From positions 102,129-166,128 of the forward strand of contig NZ_LMNI01000011.1 of NCBI RefSeq assembly GCF_001422925.1: a DNA stretch of 64,000 nucleotides, written 5' to 3'. This DNA is from Microbacterium sp. Leaf288. GTDB taxonomy: Bacteria > Actinomycetota > Actinomycetes > Actinomycetales > Microbacteriaceae. The translations under genes and the position numbers were made by a program. Shown in pieces: positions 18,902 through 26,667 of this stretch. The stretch's first letter is position 1; every line of letters begins with the position of its first letter. The notes under the pieces were generated by a model. It made no database searches, was not told the DNA's origin, and was given only the letters and a program-made list of their open reading frames with translations.

Positions 18902-19297
18902 ATGAGCACGAACCGGCAGCCGCAGGCGGCCTGGGATGCGACGGAGCTGCGCCGCATCGGCGCGGCCACCGAGCTGCGCATCTCGTCGCGGCGGCCCGAC
19001 GGGACGCTTCGCCCGGCCGTCACGATCTGGCACGCAGCCGTCGGCGACGCCCTCTACATCCGGTCGGCGCACGGCCCCGAGAACGGCTGGTTCCGCCGCG
19101 CGGTGCGGTCGGGCACCGGTCGCGTGACGGCGGGCGGCATCTCGAAGGACGTGACGTTCCGCCTCGCTGACCCCGCCGTGGCGCCTGACGTCGACGCGGA
19201 GCTGCACGCCAAGTACGACCGCTACGGTGCGGCGTACGTGAGGCCGATCACCGGAACGGATGCCGCGGCAACGACCCTCGTCGTCCTGCCCGTCTGA
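18902..19297 (+). CDS. DUF2255 family protein
   Basis: 131 aa, ATG 18902 with AAGGGAG upstream. Contains ELRISSRRPDGTLRPAVTIWHAAVGDALYIRSAHGPENGWFRRA (in segments), the DUF2255 pattern, which resembles the flavin/F420-dependent nitroreductase split-barrel proteins. Function unknown; genes of this family often accompany oxidoreductases, as here, 14 bp after an aldo/keto reductase. Confidence 0.75.
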   Translation: MSTNRQPQAAWDATELRRIGAATELRISSRRPDGTLRPAVTIWHAAVGDALYIRSAHGPENGWFRRAVRSGTGRVTAGGISKDVTFRLADPAVAPDVDAELHAKYDRYGAAYVRPITGTDAAATTLVVLPV

Positions 19298-19321
19298 TCC
19301 CGCCGACTTGACTTCGCCGAT

Positions 19322-19401
19322 CCGGAATTCGGACTTCCGCTCGCTTTCCGGATGCTGCGGCTGCCGCGGGTCCGGAAACGCGTCGTTCGTCCGATTTTCG
19401 G
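19322..19401. repeat. Long nested inverted repeat between convergent genes (probable bidirectional terminator)
   Basis: Outer arms CCGGAATTCGGAC (19322-19334) and GTCCGATTTTCGG (19389-19401) pair at 11 of 13 positions; inner arms TTTCCGGA (19345-19352) and TCCGGAAA (19371-19378) pair perfectly. It fills the gap between DUF2255 and the MmyB-type regulator, whose 3' ends face each other. Confidence 0.5.
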
Positions 19402-19428
19402 AGCGACGCACAGAGGTGCAGGCAGCGC

Positions 19429-20325
19429 TCAGCGCGGCGAGGCGGCGGTCGCGGATGCGTCGTGTGCGGCGAACTCCGCCGCCTGCGTCGCCGCCCACGA
19501 CGCCAGGAGCGTGAGGGCGTCGGCCGACGGAGAACCCGCCGGCGCCGTGTAGACGTTGAGCACGAGGCCCGGTTCGCTCGGCAGGTCCATCGACTCGTAG
19601 GTCAGCTCGAGGTCGCCGACCACGGGGTGATGCAGGCGCTTGAGGCCGCTGCGGTGGAACTTCACATCGCGCGAGGCCCAGCGCTCGCGGAACAGCTCGC
19701 TCTGCGTGGAGAGCTCGCCGACGAGCCGGATGAGGTCGGGGTCGTGCGGGTTGCGGCCCGCCTCCATCCGCAGCATCGCGGCGGAGTCGTGCGTGATCTG
19801 GTCGTAGTCGCGCCAGAAGTCGCGCGCGGCCGGGTTCAGGTACGCGAACCGGGTGGTGTTCACGGGCCGGCGTGGATCGTCGAACACGGGGGAGTAGAGC
19901 GCTCGGGCGAGCAGGTTCGCCGCGAGGATGTCGTGGCGGCCGTTGCGCACCCAGGCCGGGGCCTCGGTGAACGCGTCCAGCACCTGCTGCACCGCCGGCC
20001 GCACCGTCGGCGAGGGGCGGCGGGCGGGCTTGCGGCCAGGGCCGGCTGCGCGCGCGAGGTCGAACAGGTACTCGCGCTCCGCTTCGTCGAGCTGCAGCGT
20101 GCGCGCGACGGCGTCGAGCACGCCCTCCGACGCACCGGCGAGATTGCCGCGCTCGAGGCGCACGTAGTAATCGACCGACACACCGGCGAGCATCGCCACC
20201 TCCTCGCGGCGGAGGCCCGCGACCCGGCGGTTGCCGCCGTATGCGGGCAGCCCCGCCTGTTCGGGGGTGAGCCGGGCGCGACGGGAGCTCAGGAACTCCT
20301 TCACCTCGGCGCGGATGTCAGCCAT
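19429..20325 (-). CDS. HTH transcriptional regulator, MmyB-like ligand domain
   Basis: 298 aa. N-terminal XRE-type HTH (about residues 30-85, RVAGLRREEVAMLAGVSVDYYVRLERG), then an MmyB-type ligand-binding domain from about residue 115 (VLDAFTEAPAWVRNGRHDILAAN, ARDFWRDYDQITHD, VKFHRSGLKRLHHP). Such regulators repress adjacent oxidoreductase genes and often themselves, with fatty-acid-like ligands in the MmyB fold. TAGCGT lies 6 nt before the ATG: probably leaderless. The gene converges with the AKR-DUF2255 operon and both promoters carry the same CCTGTCA...CGGGGTC motif, so it likely controls both. Confidence 0.88.
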   Translation of the reverse strand: MADIRAEVKEFLSSRRARLTPEQAGLPAYGGNRRVAGLRREEVAMLAGVSVDYYVRLERGNLAGASEGVLDAVARTLQLDEAEREYLFDLARAAGPGRKPARRPSPTVRPAVQQVLDAFTEAPAWVRNGRHDILAANLLARALYSPVFDDPRRPVNTTRFAYLNPAARDFWRDYDQITHDSAAMLRMEAGRNPHDPDLIRLVGELSTQSELFRERWASRDVKFHRSGLKRLHHPVVGDLELTYESMDLPSEPGLVLNVYTAPAGSPSADALTLLASWAATQAAEFAAHDASATAASPR

Positions 20326-20331
20326 GACTCC

Positions 20332-20362
20332 ACGCTACGGGGCGGGACCCCGTGCTGACAGG
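20332..20362 (-). promoter_or_regulatory. Promoter of the MmyB-like regulator with motif shared with the AKR operon
   Basis: On the minus strand: CCTGTCA (20362-20356), CGGGGTCCCGC (20352-20342), then TAGCGT (20337-20332), six bases from the ATG at 20325. CTGTCA and TAGCGT are 18 bp apart, acceptable for -35/-10. The first two blocks recur upstream of the aldo/keto reductase at 17818-17840. Confidence 0.5.
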
Positions 20363-20394
20363 CTCTGCGAGTGCCCGTCAACCCCGGCGTCACA

Positions 20395-21486
20395 TCACCA
20401 GCCGCTGCGGGTGGGCGTGTGGCCGTCGCGGGCGTCGTCCGGCATCGCCATCTCGGCACGCACGCCGAGGAGGCGGATGGGCCTGCCGGGCTCGATCTTC
20501 GCGACGAGCTCCATCGTGCGGGCCAGCACGACCTCGCGGTCGGACGTCGACGGGATCTTCTTCGTGAACGTCTTGGTGAGAAACGGCGCGTAGCGCACCT
20601 TCAGCCCGAGCCCCACGACGGGGCGGTCGTCGGCGGCGACCTCGTCGAGCACTTCGCCGAGCAGTCTGCGAGCGGCGTCCTCGATCTCGTCCGGCTCGAC
20701 GATGTCGACCTGGAACGTCGTCTCCTTGCTGTGGCCCCGTGCGACCCACGGGGTGTCGTCGACGACGTTCGACCCGTCGCCACGACCGAGCTGGCGGTAC
20801 CAGAGCCCCATCTTCGGCCCGAATTCGCGGGTGAGGGCATCCGGGTCGGCGACGGCGAGCTGGGACACCGTCTCGATCCCGAGCATCGCGAGCCGCTTCG
20901 AGATCTTCGACCCCACGCCCCACAGGGCGATCGTCGGGCGGTGCCCCATGACCTCGAGCCAGTTGGCGGCGGTGAGGTGGAAAGTGCCGCGCGGCTTGCC
21001 GAAGTCGGTGGCGTTCTTCGCCCGGATCAGGTTGTCGCCGATGCCGACGCTGCAGTGCAGGCGGGTGCGGTCGAGCACGTCCTGCTGCAGCCTGCGGGCG
21101 TAGCCTTCGGGGTCGTCGGTGTCGACGCCGACGAACGCCTCGTCCCACCCGAGCACCTGCACCACGGCTCCCGGCTGCGCGCGCAGCGTCGCCATGACCT
21201 CCTCGGATGCCGCGAGGTAGAGCGGCGCGTCGACCGGCAGGATGACGGCGTCCGGGATCTTCCGCGCGGCGATGCGCAGCGGCATCCCCGACCCGACCCC
21301 GAACTCCCGCGCCTCGTACGACGCCGTGGAGACGACCGCGCGCTCGGTGGGGTCGCCCCGGCCGCCGACGATGACGGGCTTGCCCGCGAGCTCGGGTTTG
21401 CGCAGGATCTCGACGGCGGCGATGAACTGGTCGAGGTCGACGTGGAGCACCCAGCGCCGGGGCGCGGGCGCGGCGATGTCGCTCAC
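20395..21486 (-). CDS. dinB: DNA polymerase IV (Y-family)
   Basis: 363 aa from GTG 21486; GAGGGGCGGG upstream supports this start. Y-family polymerase: LHVDLDQFIAAVE (first catalytic Asp), STASYEAREFGVGSGMPL, and VLGWDEAFVGVD (second catalytic acidic pair), then a thumb HhH region (ALWGVGSKISKRLAMLGIETVSQL) and a little-finger domain to the end. Residues usually DMDAFF/SIDEA are DLDQF/GWDEA here, as in the actinobacterial DinB branch. No C-terminal beta-clamp motif is obvious. Function: low-fidelity translesion synthesis at stalled forks. No LexA box was noticed upstream. Confidence 0.88.
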   Translation of the reverse strand: MSDIAAPAPRRWVLHVDLDQFIAAVEILRKPELAGKPVIVGGRGDPTERAVVSTASYEAREFGVGSGMPLRIAARKIPDAVILPVDAPLYLAASEEVMATLRAQPGAVVQVLGWDEAFVGVDTDDPEGYARRLQQDVLDRTRLHCSVGIGDNLIRAKNATDFGKPRGTFHLTAANWLEVMGHRPTIALWGVGSKISKRLAMLGIETVSQLAVADPDALTREFGPKMGLWYRQLGRGDGSNVVDDTPWVARGHSKETTFQVDIVEPDEIEDAARRLLGEVLDEVAADDRPVVGLGLKVRYAPFLTKTFTKKIPSTSDREVVLARTMELVAKIEPGRPIRLLGVRAEMAMPDDARDGHTPTRSGW

Positions 21487-21571
21487 GATCCCGCCCCTCG
21501 CGACCGGCGCATGACACGAGACTAGGCGCCGTCGCCGACACCCGCGCGTACTCGCCGGGCCGAGGCATCCA

Positions 21572-22951
21572 TCACGCGTACGCGAAGACGGGCGGGAAGA
21601 CCACCACGACGATCGCCGCCCACGCGAGGTAGACGGGCATGAAGCCGGTCTGCCAGCGCTCGAGACGCTCGTACGGAGCGCGATGCATCGCGAACCGCAG
21701 CTGGAGCCAGGCCGCACCCGCGAGGTTCGCGAGCAGGATGATGTTGAGCCCGAGCGACGCGAGCTTGTTGGGACTCGCTCCCCACTCGGCGATACGCCCG
21801 ATCATCGCGACGAGCACCATTATGTCGACGACGAGCGCCGCGACGACCATGACGAGCTGCATCCGGTCGAACCAGGAGGGCGGCGCGAGCGGGTCGCGCG
21901 CCGAGAGCGCGTACAGCAGCAGGCCGACCACGACGACGAGCACGATGTCGAAGAGGATGAGCAGGTCGCGCTGGCCGAACATCTCGGTCGAGCTGTCGTC
22001 GATGAGGTTGCCCTGGATGAGGCCCGCGACGATGAAGGCGAGCAGCAGCAGCGTGAACAGCGGTGTGAAGAGCTTCGTGAGCACCGGGGCGATGTTCTCG
22101 ATGACGCTCTGCTTCGCCTCGACCAGCCACGCCGCGATGATGATCGCGCCCGCGAGGCCGCACGGGATCATGACTTCTTCGACGAACCAGCCCGCGTCGA
22201 GGCCGATCGCGGCGAAGACCCCCATCGTGAGCGCGATGAGCACGCCGCCGCCGAGGGCGATGAGCGCGAGGTAGACCACCCACTCGCCGGTGAATCGGAT
22301 GAAGTCCATGCGGACGCGGCTCGACCGGACGCGCCCGTTGACATAGCCGATGCCGGTGACGAGCCACAGCACCACGACGAGGTGCGTCGCCGCGAGCATG
22401 AGTGTCGCGCCGCCCGGGGCGAACGGGTAGACCGCCATCACGACGGCGGCCGCGACGAACGGCACCGCCACGACCGCGATGGTCAGCAGCACCGCCCTGC
22501 GTCGTACCAGGAAGTACGCCGCCAGGAACGGCAGCACGAGCAGTGCGTACCAACGGCCGTAGAAGTCGCCGTTCTCTGCGAACTGGATGCCGAACAGGGC
22601 CGGGATCTTCACCGCCACCGCGGCCGCCACCGCGAGTCCGACCGCGAGCGGCAGCCCGCCGCCGGTCCGCGGGGCGCGCGGCTGGTCCTGGAACATGAGC
22701 TGCTTCCAGAGCCGCTCGGAGTGTTCTCGCGCGAACTCGCGCGAGAGGTCGTCGAGCCCGCCGAGCCGCTTCACCGCGACGAGGAACGCTTCGTCGCCAT
22801 CGAGACCGGATGCCTCGAGCCGGTCGATCTGGCCGCGCAGATGGTCTTCGAGCTCGTCGACGTCGCGGCCGTCGATCGCCTCCGGGCGCGAGACGTACGC
22901 GCGCCACGTCGAGATCTGCTCTTCGATGCGAGGGTCGAGGTCTTCGGCCAT
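21572..22951 (-). CDS. Permease prefix domain 1 / polytopic membrane protein
   Basis: 459 aa. Residues about 1-70 are a soluble helical region (IDGRDVDELEDHLRGQIDRLEASGLDGDEAFLVAVKRLGG, in segments) matching the permease prefix domain 1 found before ABC permeases and in PadR-linked membrane proteins. The rest has about ten hydrophobic segments and no transporter signature I can name. The ATG starts 1 bp after the PadR stop with GGAGGGG overlapping it, so the two genes form a regulator-target operon, probably an envelope-stress or antibiotic-sensing unit. Confidence 0.72.
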   Translation of the reverse strand: MAEDLDPRIEEQISTWRAYVSRPEAIDGRDVDELEDHLRGQIDRLEASGLDGDEAFLVAVKRLGGLDDLSREFAREHSERLWKQLMFQDQPRAPRTGGGLPLAVGLAVAAAVAVKIPALFGIQFAENGDFYGRWYALLVLPFLAAYFLVRRRAVLLTIAVVAVPFVAAAVVMAVYPFAPGGATLMLAATHLVVVLWLVTGIGYVNGRVRSSRVRMDFIRFTGEWVVYLALIALGGGVLIALTMGVFAAIGLDAGWFVEEVMIPCGLAGAIIIAAWLVEAKQSVIENIAPVLTKLFTPLFTLLLLAFIVAGLIQGNLIDDSSTEMFGQRDLLILFDIVLVVVVGLLLYALSARDPLAPPSWFDRMQLVMVVAALVVDIMVLVAMIGRIAEWGASPNKLASLGLNIILLANLAGAAWLQLRFAMHRAPYERLERWQTGFMPVYLAWAAIVVVVFPPVFAYA

Positions 22952-22952
22952 G

Positions 22953-23327
22953 TCAGGCCCCTCCGAACGACGGGATGCCGGCGAAGTCGGTGCCGCCGTC
23001 GCGATCCGCCCACACGCGCTGCAGAGCCCGGCTCACGACCGCCCACTGCTGCCGCTGCTCGGCGAACGCCGCGCGGCCGGTGGAGCTGAGCCGGTAGTGC
23101 TTGCGCGGTCGGCCGCTGGGGGAGGCCCCCCACGACGACTCGACGTGCCCGAGGCGCTCGAGCCGGTGCAGCAGCGGATACAGCATGCCGTCGCTCCACT
23201 CGAGCTCTCCGCCCGACAGCTCGCCCACCCGCTGCAGGATCGCGTAGCCGTACGACTCGCCCTCCGCGAGGATGCCGAGCACCATCGGCGTCGCCGCCGC
23301 GGCGACCAGGTCCTTGCCGATCTTCAC
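22953..23327 (-). CDS. PadR family transcriptional regulator
   Basis: 124 aa from GTG 23327, with GGAGGCGAT upstream; an in-frame ATG-like extension to 23435 would run through the promoter repeats. PadR winged helix: PMVLGILAEGESYGYAIL, GELEWSDGMLYPLLHRLERLGHV, then RPRKHYRLSSTGRAAF. C-terminal helix for dimerisation is short (subfamily 2 type). Controls itself and the membrane protein that follows by 1 bp. Tandem 17-bp repeats just upstream (23342-23380) are the candidate operator. Confidence 0.88.
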   Translation of the reverse strand: MKIGKDLVAAAATPMVLGILAEGESYGYAILQRVGELSGGELEWSDGMLYPLLHRLERLGHVESSWGASPSGRPRKHYRLSSTGRAAFAEQRQQWAVVSRALQRVWADRDGGTDFAGIPSFGGA

Positions 23328-23341
23328 ATCGCCTCCATGCC

Positions 23342-23380
23342 TAGAAGTCCTAGGTACATAGAAGTACAAGTTACATAGAA
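23342..23380. repeat. Tandem 17-bp repeats upstream of padR (candidate operator array)
   Basis: TAGAAGTCCTAGGTACA (23342-23358) and TAGAAGTACAAGTTACA (23359-23375), 14 of 17 identical and directly adjacent, followed by a partial third copy TAGAA (23376-23380). On the minus strand the units read TGTAACTTGTACTTCTA and TGTACCTAGGACTTCTA. The array is A+T-rich for this genome, starts 15 bp upstream of the padR start codon and lies on the side facing the DUF1684 gene. Confidence 0.6.
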
Positions 23381-23507
23381 CCGCAAGGTATGCACCGTGA
23401 CGCCGCGTGACACCTCGCGTCGCCGTGGGGCTCACCGCGGGAATGCGGTCGCCCGCGCCGTGTTGGGATGGAAGGGCGAACCGCCCCTCCCCGGACGAAG
23501 GAATTCA

Positions 23508-24260
23508 ATGACCCTCCCCGCGAGCACCCCCGACACCGTCACCGACGCACGCTGGCGCGCCGTGTCGAGCGAGCACGGCATCGCCGCACTGCGCCACACG
23601 CACTGGCTCGACACAGAGCCGCGCGAGTACGACGGGGCACCCGGGGTGTGGCGGGCGGTCGACGGCAAGGTCGCGGGCGCCGGGCTCCGCGCCGACGCGC
23701 CCGGTGCTCCGGCCGACGACGTCGTGCTCGCTCCCGGCGAGCACCTCGATGTGGGAAGCGTCCGGCTGAAGGCGATCAGCCGCGAGGGCTCGCCTGCCCT
23801 GCGCGTGTTCGACCCCGAGACTCCCGGCCGTACGCGACTGCGCGGCATCCTGTCGTTCCCTCACGACGATGCGTGGGCGCTCCCCGGGATCTTCCGCCCT
23901 GCGGCCGAGGGCGAGATCAACGTGATCCGCAGCGTCGACGGCTACGAGCGCGAGGAGCCCGCGGTGGGCACCATCGCGCTCGAGGTCGACGGGTCGCCGG
24001 TCGAGCTCACCGTCACGGGCGATCCCGCCCACGGGCTCAGCGCGGTGATCGCCGACGCGACGAGCAACATCGACGCCTACCGGTTCCGGTTCCTCGAGAT
24101 CGACGCGCCCGCGGCCGACGGCACCGTGACCGTGGACTTCAACCAGGCGTACCTGCCGCCGTGCGCGTTCAGCGACCACTACGTGTGCCCGCTCCCGCCG
24201 GCGAACAACCGCCTCGCCGTCCGTGTCGAAGCGGGGGAGAGAATCACCGAAACCGCGTGA
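23508..24260 (+). CDS. DUF1684 domain-containing protein
   Basis: 250 aa from ATG 23508; GAAGGAATTCA gives the ribosome binding site. The DUF1684 pattern is clear: FPHDDAWALPGIFRP in the middle, then VDFNQAYLPPCAFSDHYVCPLPPANNRL near the C-terminus. Cytoplasmic, beta-rich, function unknown. It is divergent from padR across the 17-bp repeat array and followed by a strong hairpin, so it is probably monocistronic. Confidence 0.8.
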   Translation: MTLPASTPDTVTDARWRAVSSEHGIAALRHTHWLDTEPREYDGAPGVWRAVDGKVAGAGLRADAPGAPADDVVLAPGEHLDVGSVRLKAISREGSPALRVFDPETPGRTRLRGILSFPHDDAWALPGIFRPAAEGEINVIRSVDGYEREEPAVGTIALEVDGSPVELTVTGDPAHGLSAVIADATSNIDAYRFRFLEIDAPAADGTVTVDFNQAYLPPCAFSDHYVCPLPPANNRLAVRVEAGERITETA

Positions 24261-24265
24261 GAGTG

Positions 24266-24296
24266 GTGCTCGCACCCCGGGGTCGGGTGCGAGCAC
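24266..24296 (+). terminator. Hairpin terminator after the DUF1684 gene
   Basis: Perfect 12-bp stem GTGCTCGCACCC (24266-24277) and GGGTGCGAGCAC (24285-24296), 7-nt loop, starting 6 bp after the stop codon. No U-tract follows, common in such G+C-rich genomes. Confidence 0.65.
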
Positions 24297-24350
24297 AATG
24301 GGGCCACGGCCGGAGCGCGTCCGGCATCGCCCGATACGAGGAGCCTCGCC

Positions 24351-25385
24351 ATGGCCCGTTCCCTCTCCGACATGCGCGAGCGCTTTCGCGCGCGGGCGAA
24401 AGCCCGCGCCGAGGCGCGGTCCGAGCTCAAGAACACCGCGTACGAGATCTTCATCGGCGCGCTGTCGATCATCTCGATCCTCAACCTCGTGCTGATGTAC
24501 GCGATCGCCGGCGACACCGCGCTCGAGCTCGTGCTCTCGGTCATGAATGCGCTGTTCAGCGCCATCTTCCTCGGCGACTTCATCTACCGCATCTCGACGG
24601 CGCCGAAGGCGTCGCGCTACTTCTTCCGCGGCTTCGGCTGGGCAGACCTGCTCGCCAGCCTCCCGTTCCCGCAGTTCAAGATCCTGCGGCTGTTCCGCCT
24701 GCTGCGGGTCTTCCGGCTGCTGCGCGAACTCGGCCCGCGGACCGTGTGGACCACCCTCATCCACGACCGTGCGAACAGCGCCCTGATGACCCTGCTGCTG
24801 ATGGGCATCCTGGTGCTGCAGTTCGGCAGCATCTCGATCCTCTACGTCGAGGAGGACGCCGACGGTGCGAACATCACCTCGGCCTCCGACGCGCTCTGGT
24901 ACACGATCGTGACGATCTCCACCGTCGGCTACGGCGACCAGTACCCGGTCACCAATGTCGGCCGCATGATCGGCACGCTGATCATCGTGGTCGGCGTCGG
25001 CATCTTCGGTACCTTCACCGGTTACCTCGCGAACCTCTTCCTCGGTCCGCGCAAGGCGGCCGAAGATGCGGAGACGGATGCTGAGGCCCCGGCGGCGACC
25101 GACGCCGCGACCACCTCGCACACCGAGGCGCCGTCGATCGCCGATCACGCTGCGAAGGGCGTCGCGGCGGGAGCGGTGGCGGGCGCCGTGAAAGCAGGGG
25201 CCGCGGCGGGCCAGGGGAGTGGACCGGGGGCGCCCATCGCGGGCACGCCGGAATCGCCCGGGCTCGAGCCCCAGGTCCGCGAGGCCGACCATGAGAACAC
25301 CGTCGAGCGCCTGCGGGCGCTGCTGGCGCAGTCAGAGGAGACGATGGCCGAGATGCGCCGGCTCCTCGCCGACGCGACGCGGTAG
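24351..25385 (+). CDS. Potassium/ion transporter protein (voltage-gated channel type)
   Basis: 344 aa. A basic cytoplasmic N-terminus is followed by a six-helix channel core: S1 around residue 35, an S4-like segment ILRLFRLLRVFRLLRELG with regularly spaced arginines, then the pore with selectivity filter T191-V-G-Y-G-D196 and inner helix IGTLIIVVGVGIFGTF. The C-terminus (from about 240) is acidic, Ala-rich and ends in a coiled coil (VERLRALLAQSEETMAEMRRLL) suited to tetramerisation. K+ selectivity is indicated by TVGYGD. Single gene, followed by a hairpin. Confidence 0.85.
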   Translation: MARSLSDMRERFRARAKARAEARSELKNTAYEIFIGALSIISILNLVLMYAIAGDTALELVLSVMNALFSAIFLGDFIYRISTAPKASRYFFRGFGWADLLASLPFPQFKILRLFRLLRVFRLLRELGPRTVWTTLIHDRANSALMTLLLMGILVLQFGSISILYVEEDADGANITSASDALWYTIVTISTVGYGDQYPVTNVGRMIGTLIIVVGVGIFGTFTGYLANLFLGPRKAAEDAETDAEAPAATDAATTSHTEAPSIADHAAKGVAAGAVAGAVKAGAAAGQGSGPGAPIAGTPESPGLEPQVREADHENTVERLRALLAQSEETMAEMRRLLADATR

Positions 25386-25400
25386 TCGCCGGACGCCTGG

Positions 25401-25424
25401 CTGCCCGACCGATGGCTCGGGCAG
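25401..25424 (+). terminator. Hairpin after the channel gene
   Basis: 8-bp perfect stem CTGCCCGA (25401-25408) and TCGGGCAG (25417-25424) with an 8-nt loop, 16 bp after the stop codon. It separates the channel from the sugar transporter promoter. Confidence 0.5.
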
Positions 25425-25437
25425 GGGCGGCACGGAA

Positions 25438-25520
25438 TGTTCGCGCTCACATCCGTTACCTGTTCGTTGCATGATCACGGCACACAACCGCTTGTGAGCG
25501 CTAACAGTGAGCGCTAACAT
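25438..25520. promoter_or_regulatory. Three LacI-type operators upstream of the furanose ABC operon
   Basis: GTGAGCGCTAACA occurs twice in exact head-to-tail tandem (25495-25507 and 25508-25520). A third, inverted copy TGTTCGCGCTCAC (25438-25450) matches at 12 of 13 positions. The AGCGCT centre is typical of LacI-family sites. They end 86 bp before the ytfQ start and are most likely bound by the LacI regulator encoded at 30405, the last gene of this cluster. Confidence 0.65.
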
Positions 25521-25605
25521 CCTGAATCGCGGCCATGTCGGCCGCTCCGGAACCAAGAGCGCTGCGGCCAGCCTCGCGCCCGGATGAACAAGGAGGTTCA
25601 CTCAC

Positions 25606-26595
25606 ATGAAGAAGCTGCTTTCGATCGCCGCCGCAGGCGCGCTGATCCTCGGCCTCGCGGGCTGCGCGTCCGGCAGCGGCGGCACCGGCACGGAGTCCGA
25701 GGGGCCGAAGGCTCTCGACGAGCTCGTCGTCGGCTTCGCGCAGGTCGGCGCCGAGTCGGGCTGGCGCACTGCCAACACCAAGGACATCCAGGCCGCGTTC
25801 GCCGACGCGGGCATCGAGCTCAAGTTCTCCGACGCGCAGCAGAAGCAGGAGAACCAGATCAAGGCGATCCGCTCGTACATCCAGCAGGGCGTCGACTACA
25901 TCGCCTTCTCGCCCGTCGTCGAGACCGGCTGGGACGCCGTCCTCAACGAGGCGAAGGCCGCAGGCATCCCGGTGGTCCTCACCGACCGCGCCGTCGACAG
26001 CAAGGACACCTCGCTGTACGTCAGCTTCCTCGGCTCGGACTTCATCGAGGAGGGCAAGAAGGCCGGCCTCTGGGTGCTCGACCAGTACAAGGACACCACC
26101 GAGAAGGTCAACATCGTCCAGCTCGAGGGCACGACCGGCGCGGCTCCCGCGATCGACCGCGCCGAGGGCTTCGCCGACGTGATCCGTCAGAACGAGAACC
26201 TCGAGGTGATCGCGAGCCAGACCGGCGACTTCACCCGCGCCGGGGGCAAGCAGGTCATGGAGGCCATGCTGAAGTCCAACCCCGACATCGACCTCGTCTA
26301 CGCGCACAACGACGACATGGGTCTGGGCGCGATCGAGGCGATCGAGGCCGCGGGCCTCGTCCCCGGCGAGGACATCAAGATCGTCACCGTCGACGCGGTG
26401 CACGACGGCATGCAGGCACTCGCCGACGGCAAGATCAACTTCATCGTCGAGTGCTCCCCGCTGCTCGGCAACCAGCTGGTGGACATCATCAAGACCCTCA
26501 ACGACGGCGGCACCGTCGAGCCGAGGATCATCACCGAAGAGACCACCTTCACCCAGGAGCAGGCCATCGAGGCACTGCCCGACCGGCAGTACTGA
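25606..26595 (+). CDS. ytfQ: YtfQ-like furanose sugar ABC transporter, substrate-binding lipoprotein
   Basis: 329 aa with a lipoprotein signal peptide (MKKLLSIAAAGALILGLAGC, lipidated C20). The mature part is a periplasmic-binding-protein type 1 fold that closely resembles E. coli YtfQ: GFAQVGAESGWRTANT, QQKQENQIKAIRSYIQQGVD, PVVETGWDAVLNEAK, VLTDRAVD, AIDRAEGFADVI, SGDFTRAGGKQVME-like TGDFTRAGGKQVME, and VYAHNDDMGLGAIEAIE. YtfQ binds galactofuranose and prefers furanose forms. In an L-arabinose-rich island the ligand here may be an arabinofuranose or galactofuranose; that is inference. Preceded by three operators and followed by a strong hairpin. Confidence 0.85.
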   Translation: MKKLLSIAAAGALILGLAGCASGSGGTGTESEGPKALDELVVGFAQVGAESGWRTANTKDIQAAFADAGIELKFSDAQQKQENQIKAIRSYIQQGVDYIAFSPVVETGWDAVLNEAKAAGIPVVLTDRAVDSKDTSLYVSFLGSDFIEEGKKAGLWVLDQYKDTTEKVNIVQLEGTTGAAPAIDRAEGFADVIRQNENLEVIASQTGDFTRAGGKQVMEAMLKSNPDIDLVYAHNDDMGLGAIEAIEAAGLVPGEDIKIVTVDAVHDGMQALADGKINFIVECSPLLGNQLVDIIKTLNDGGTVEPRIITEETTFTQEQAIEALPDRQY

Positions 26596-26610
26596 GAACC
26601 GGAACGTGGC

Positions 26611-26638
26611 GGGGACGGATGCCGCGGCATCCGTCCCC
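26611..26638 (+). terminator. Intra-operon hairpin between ytfQ and ytfR
   Basis: 12-bp perfect stem GGGGACGGATGC (26611-26622) and GCATCCGTCCCC (26627-26638) with a CGCG loop, 16 bp after the ytfQ stop and 30 bp before ytfR. Probably a partial terminator or 3' stabiliser that keeps the binding protein more abundant than the membrane components. Confidence 0.65.
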
Positions 26639-26667
26639 GTCGCCCCTCGTTCGACGGAGAACCCAGG

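Noticed and set aside
20395..21486. LexA-controlled SOS cassette (imuA/imuB/dnaE2 type) around the Y-family polymerase
   Set aside because: No LexA-like box was noticed upstream and neighbours are unrelated; it reads as a stand-alone DNA polymerase IV.
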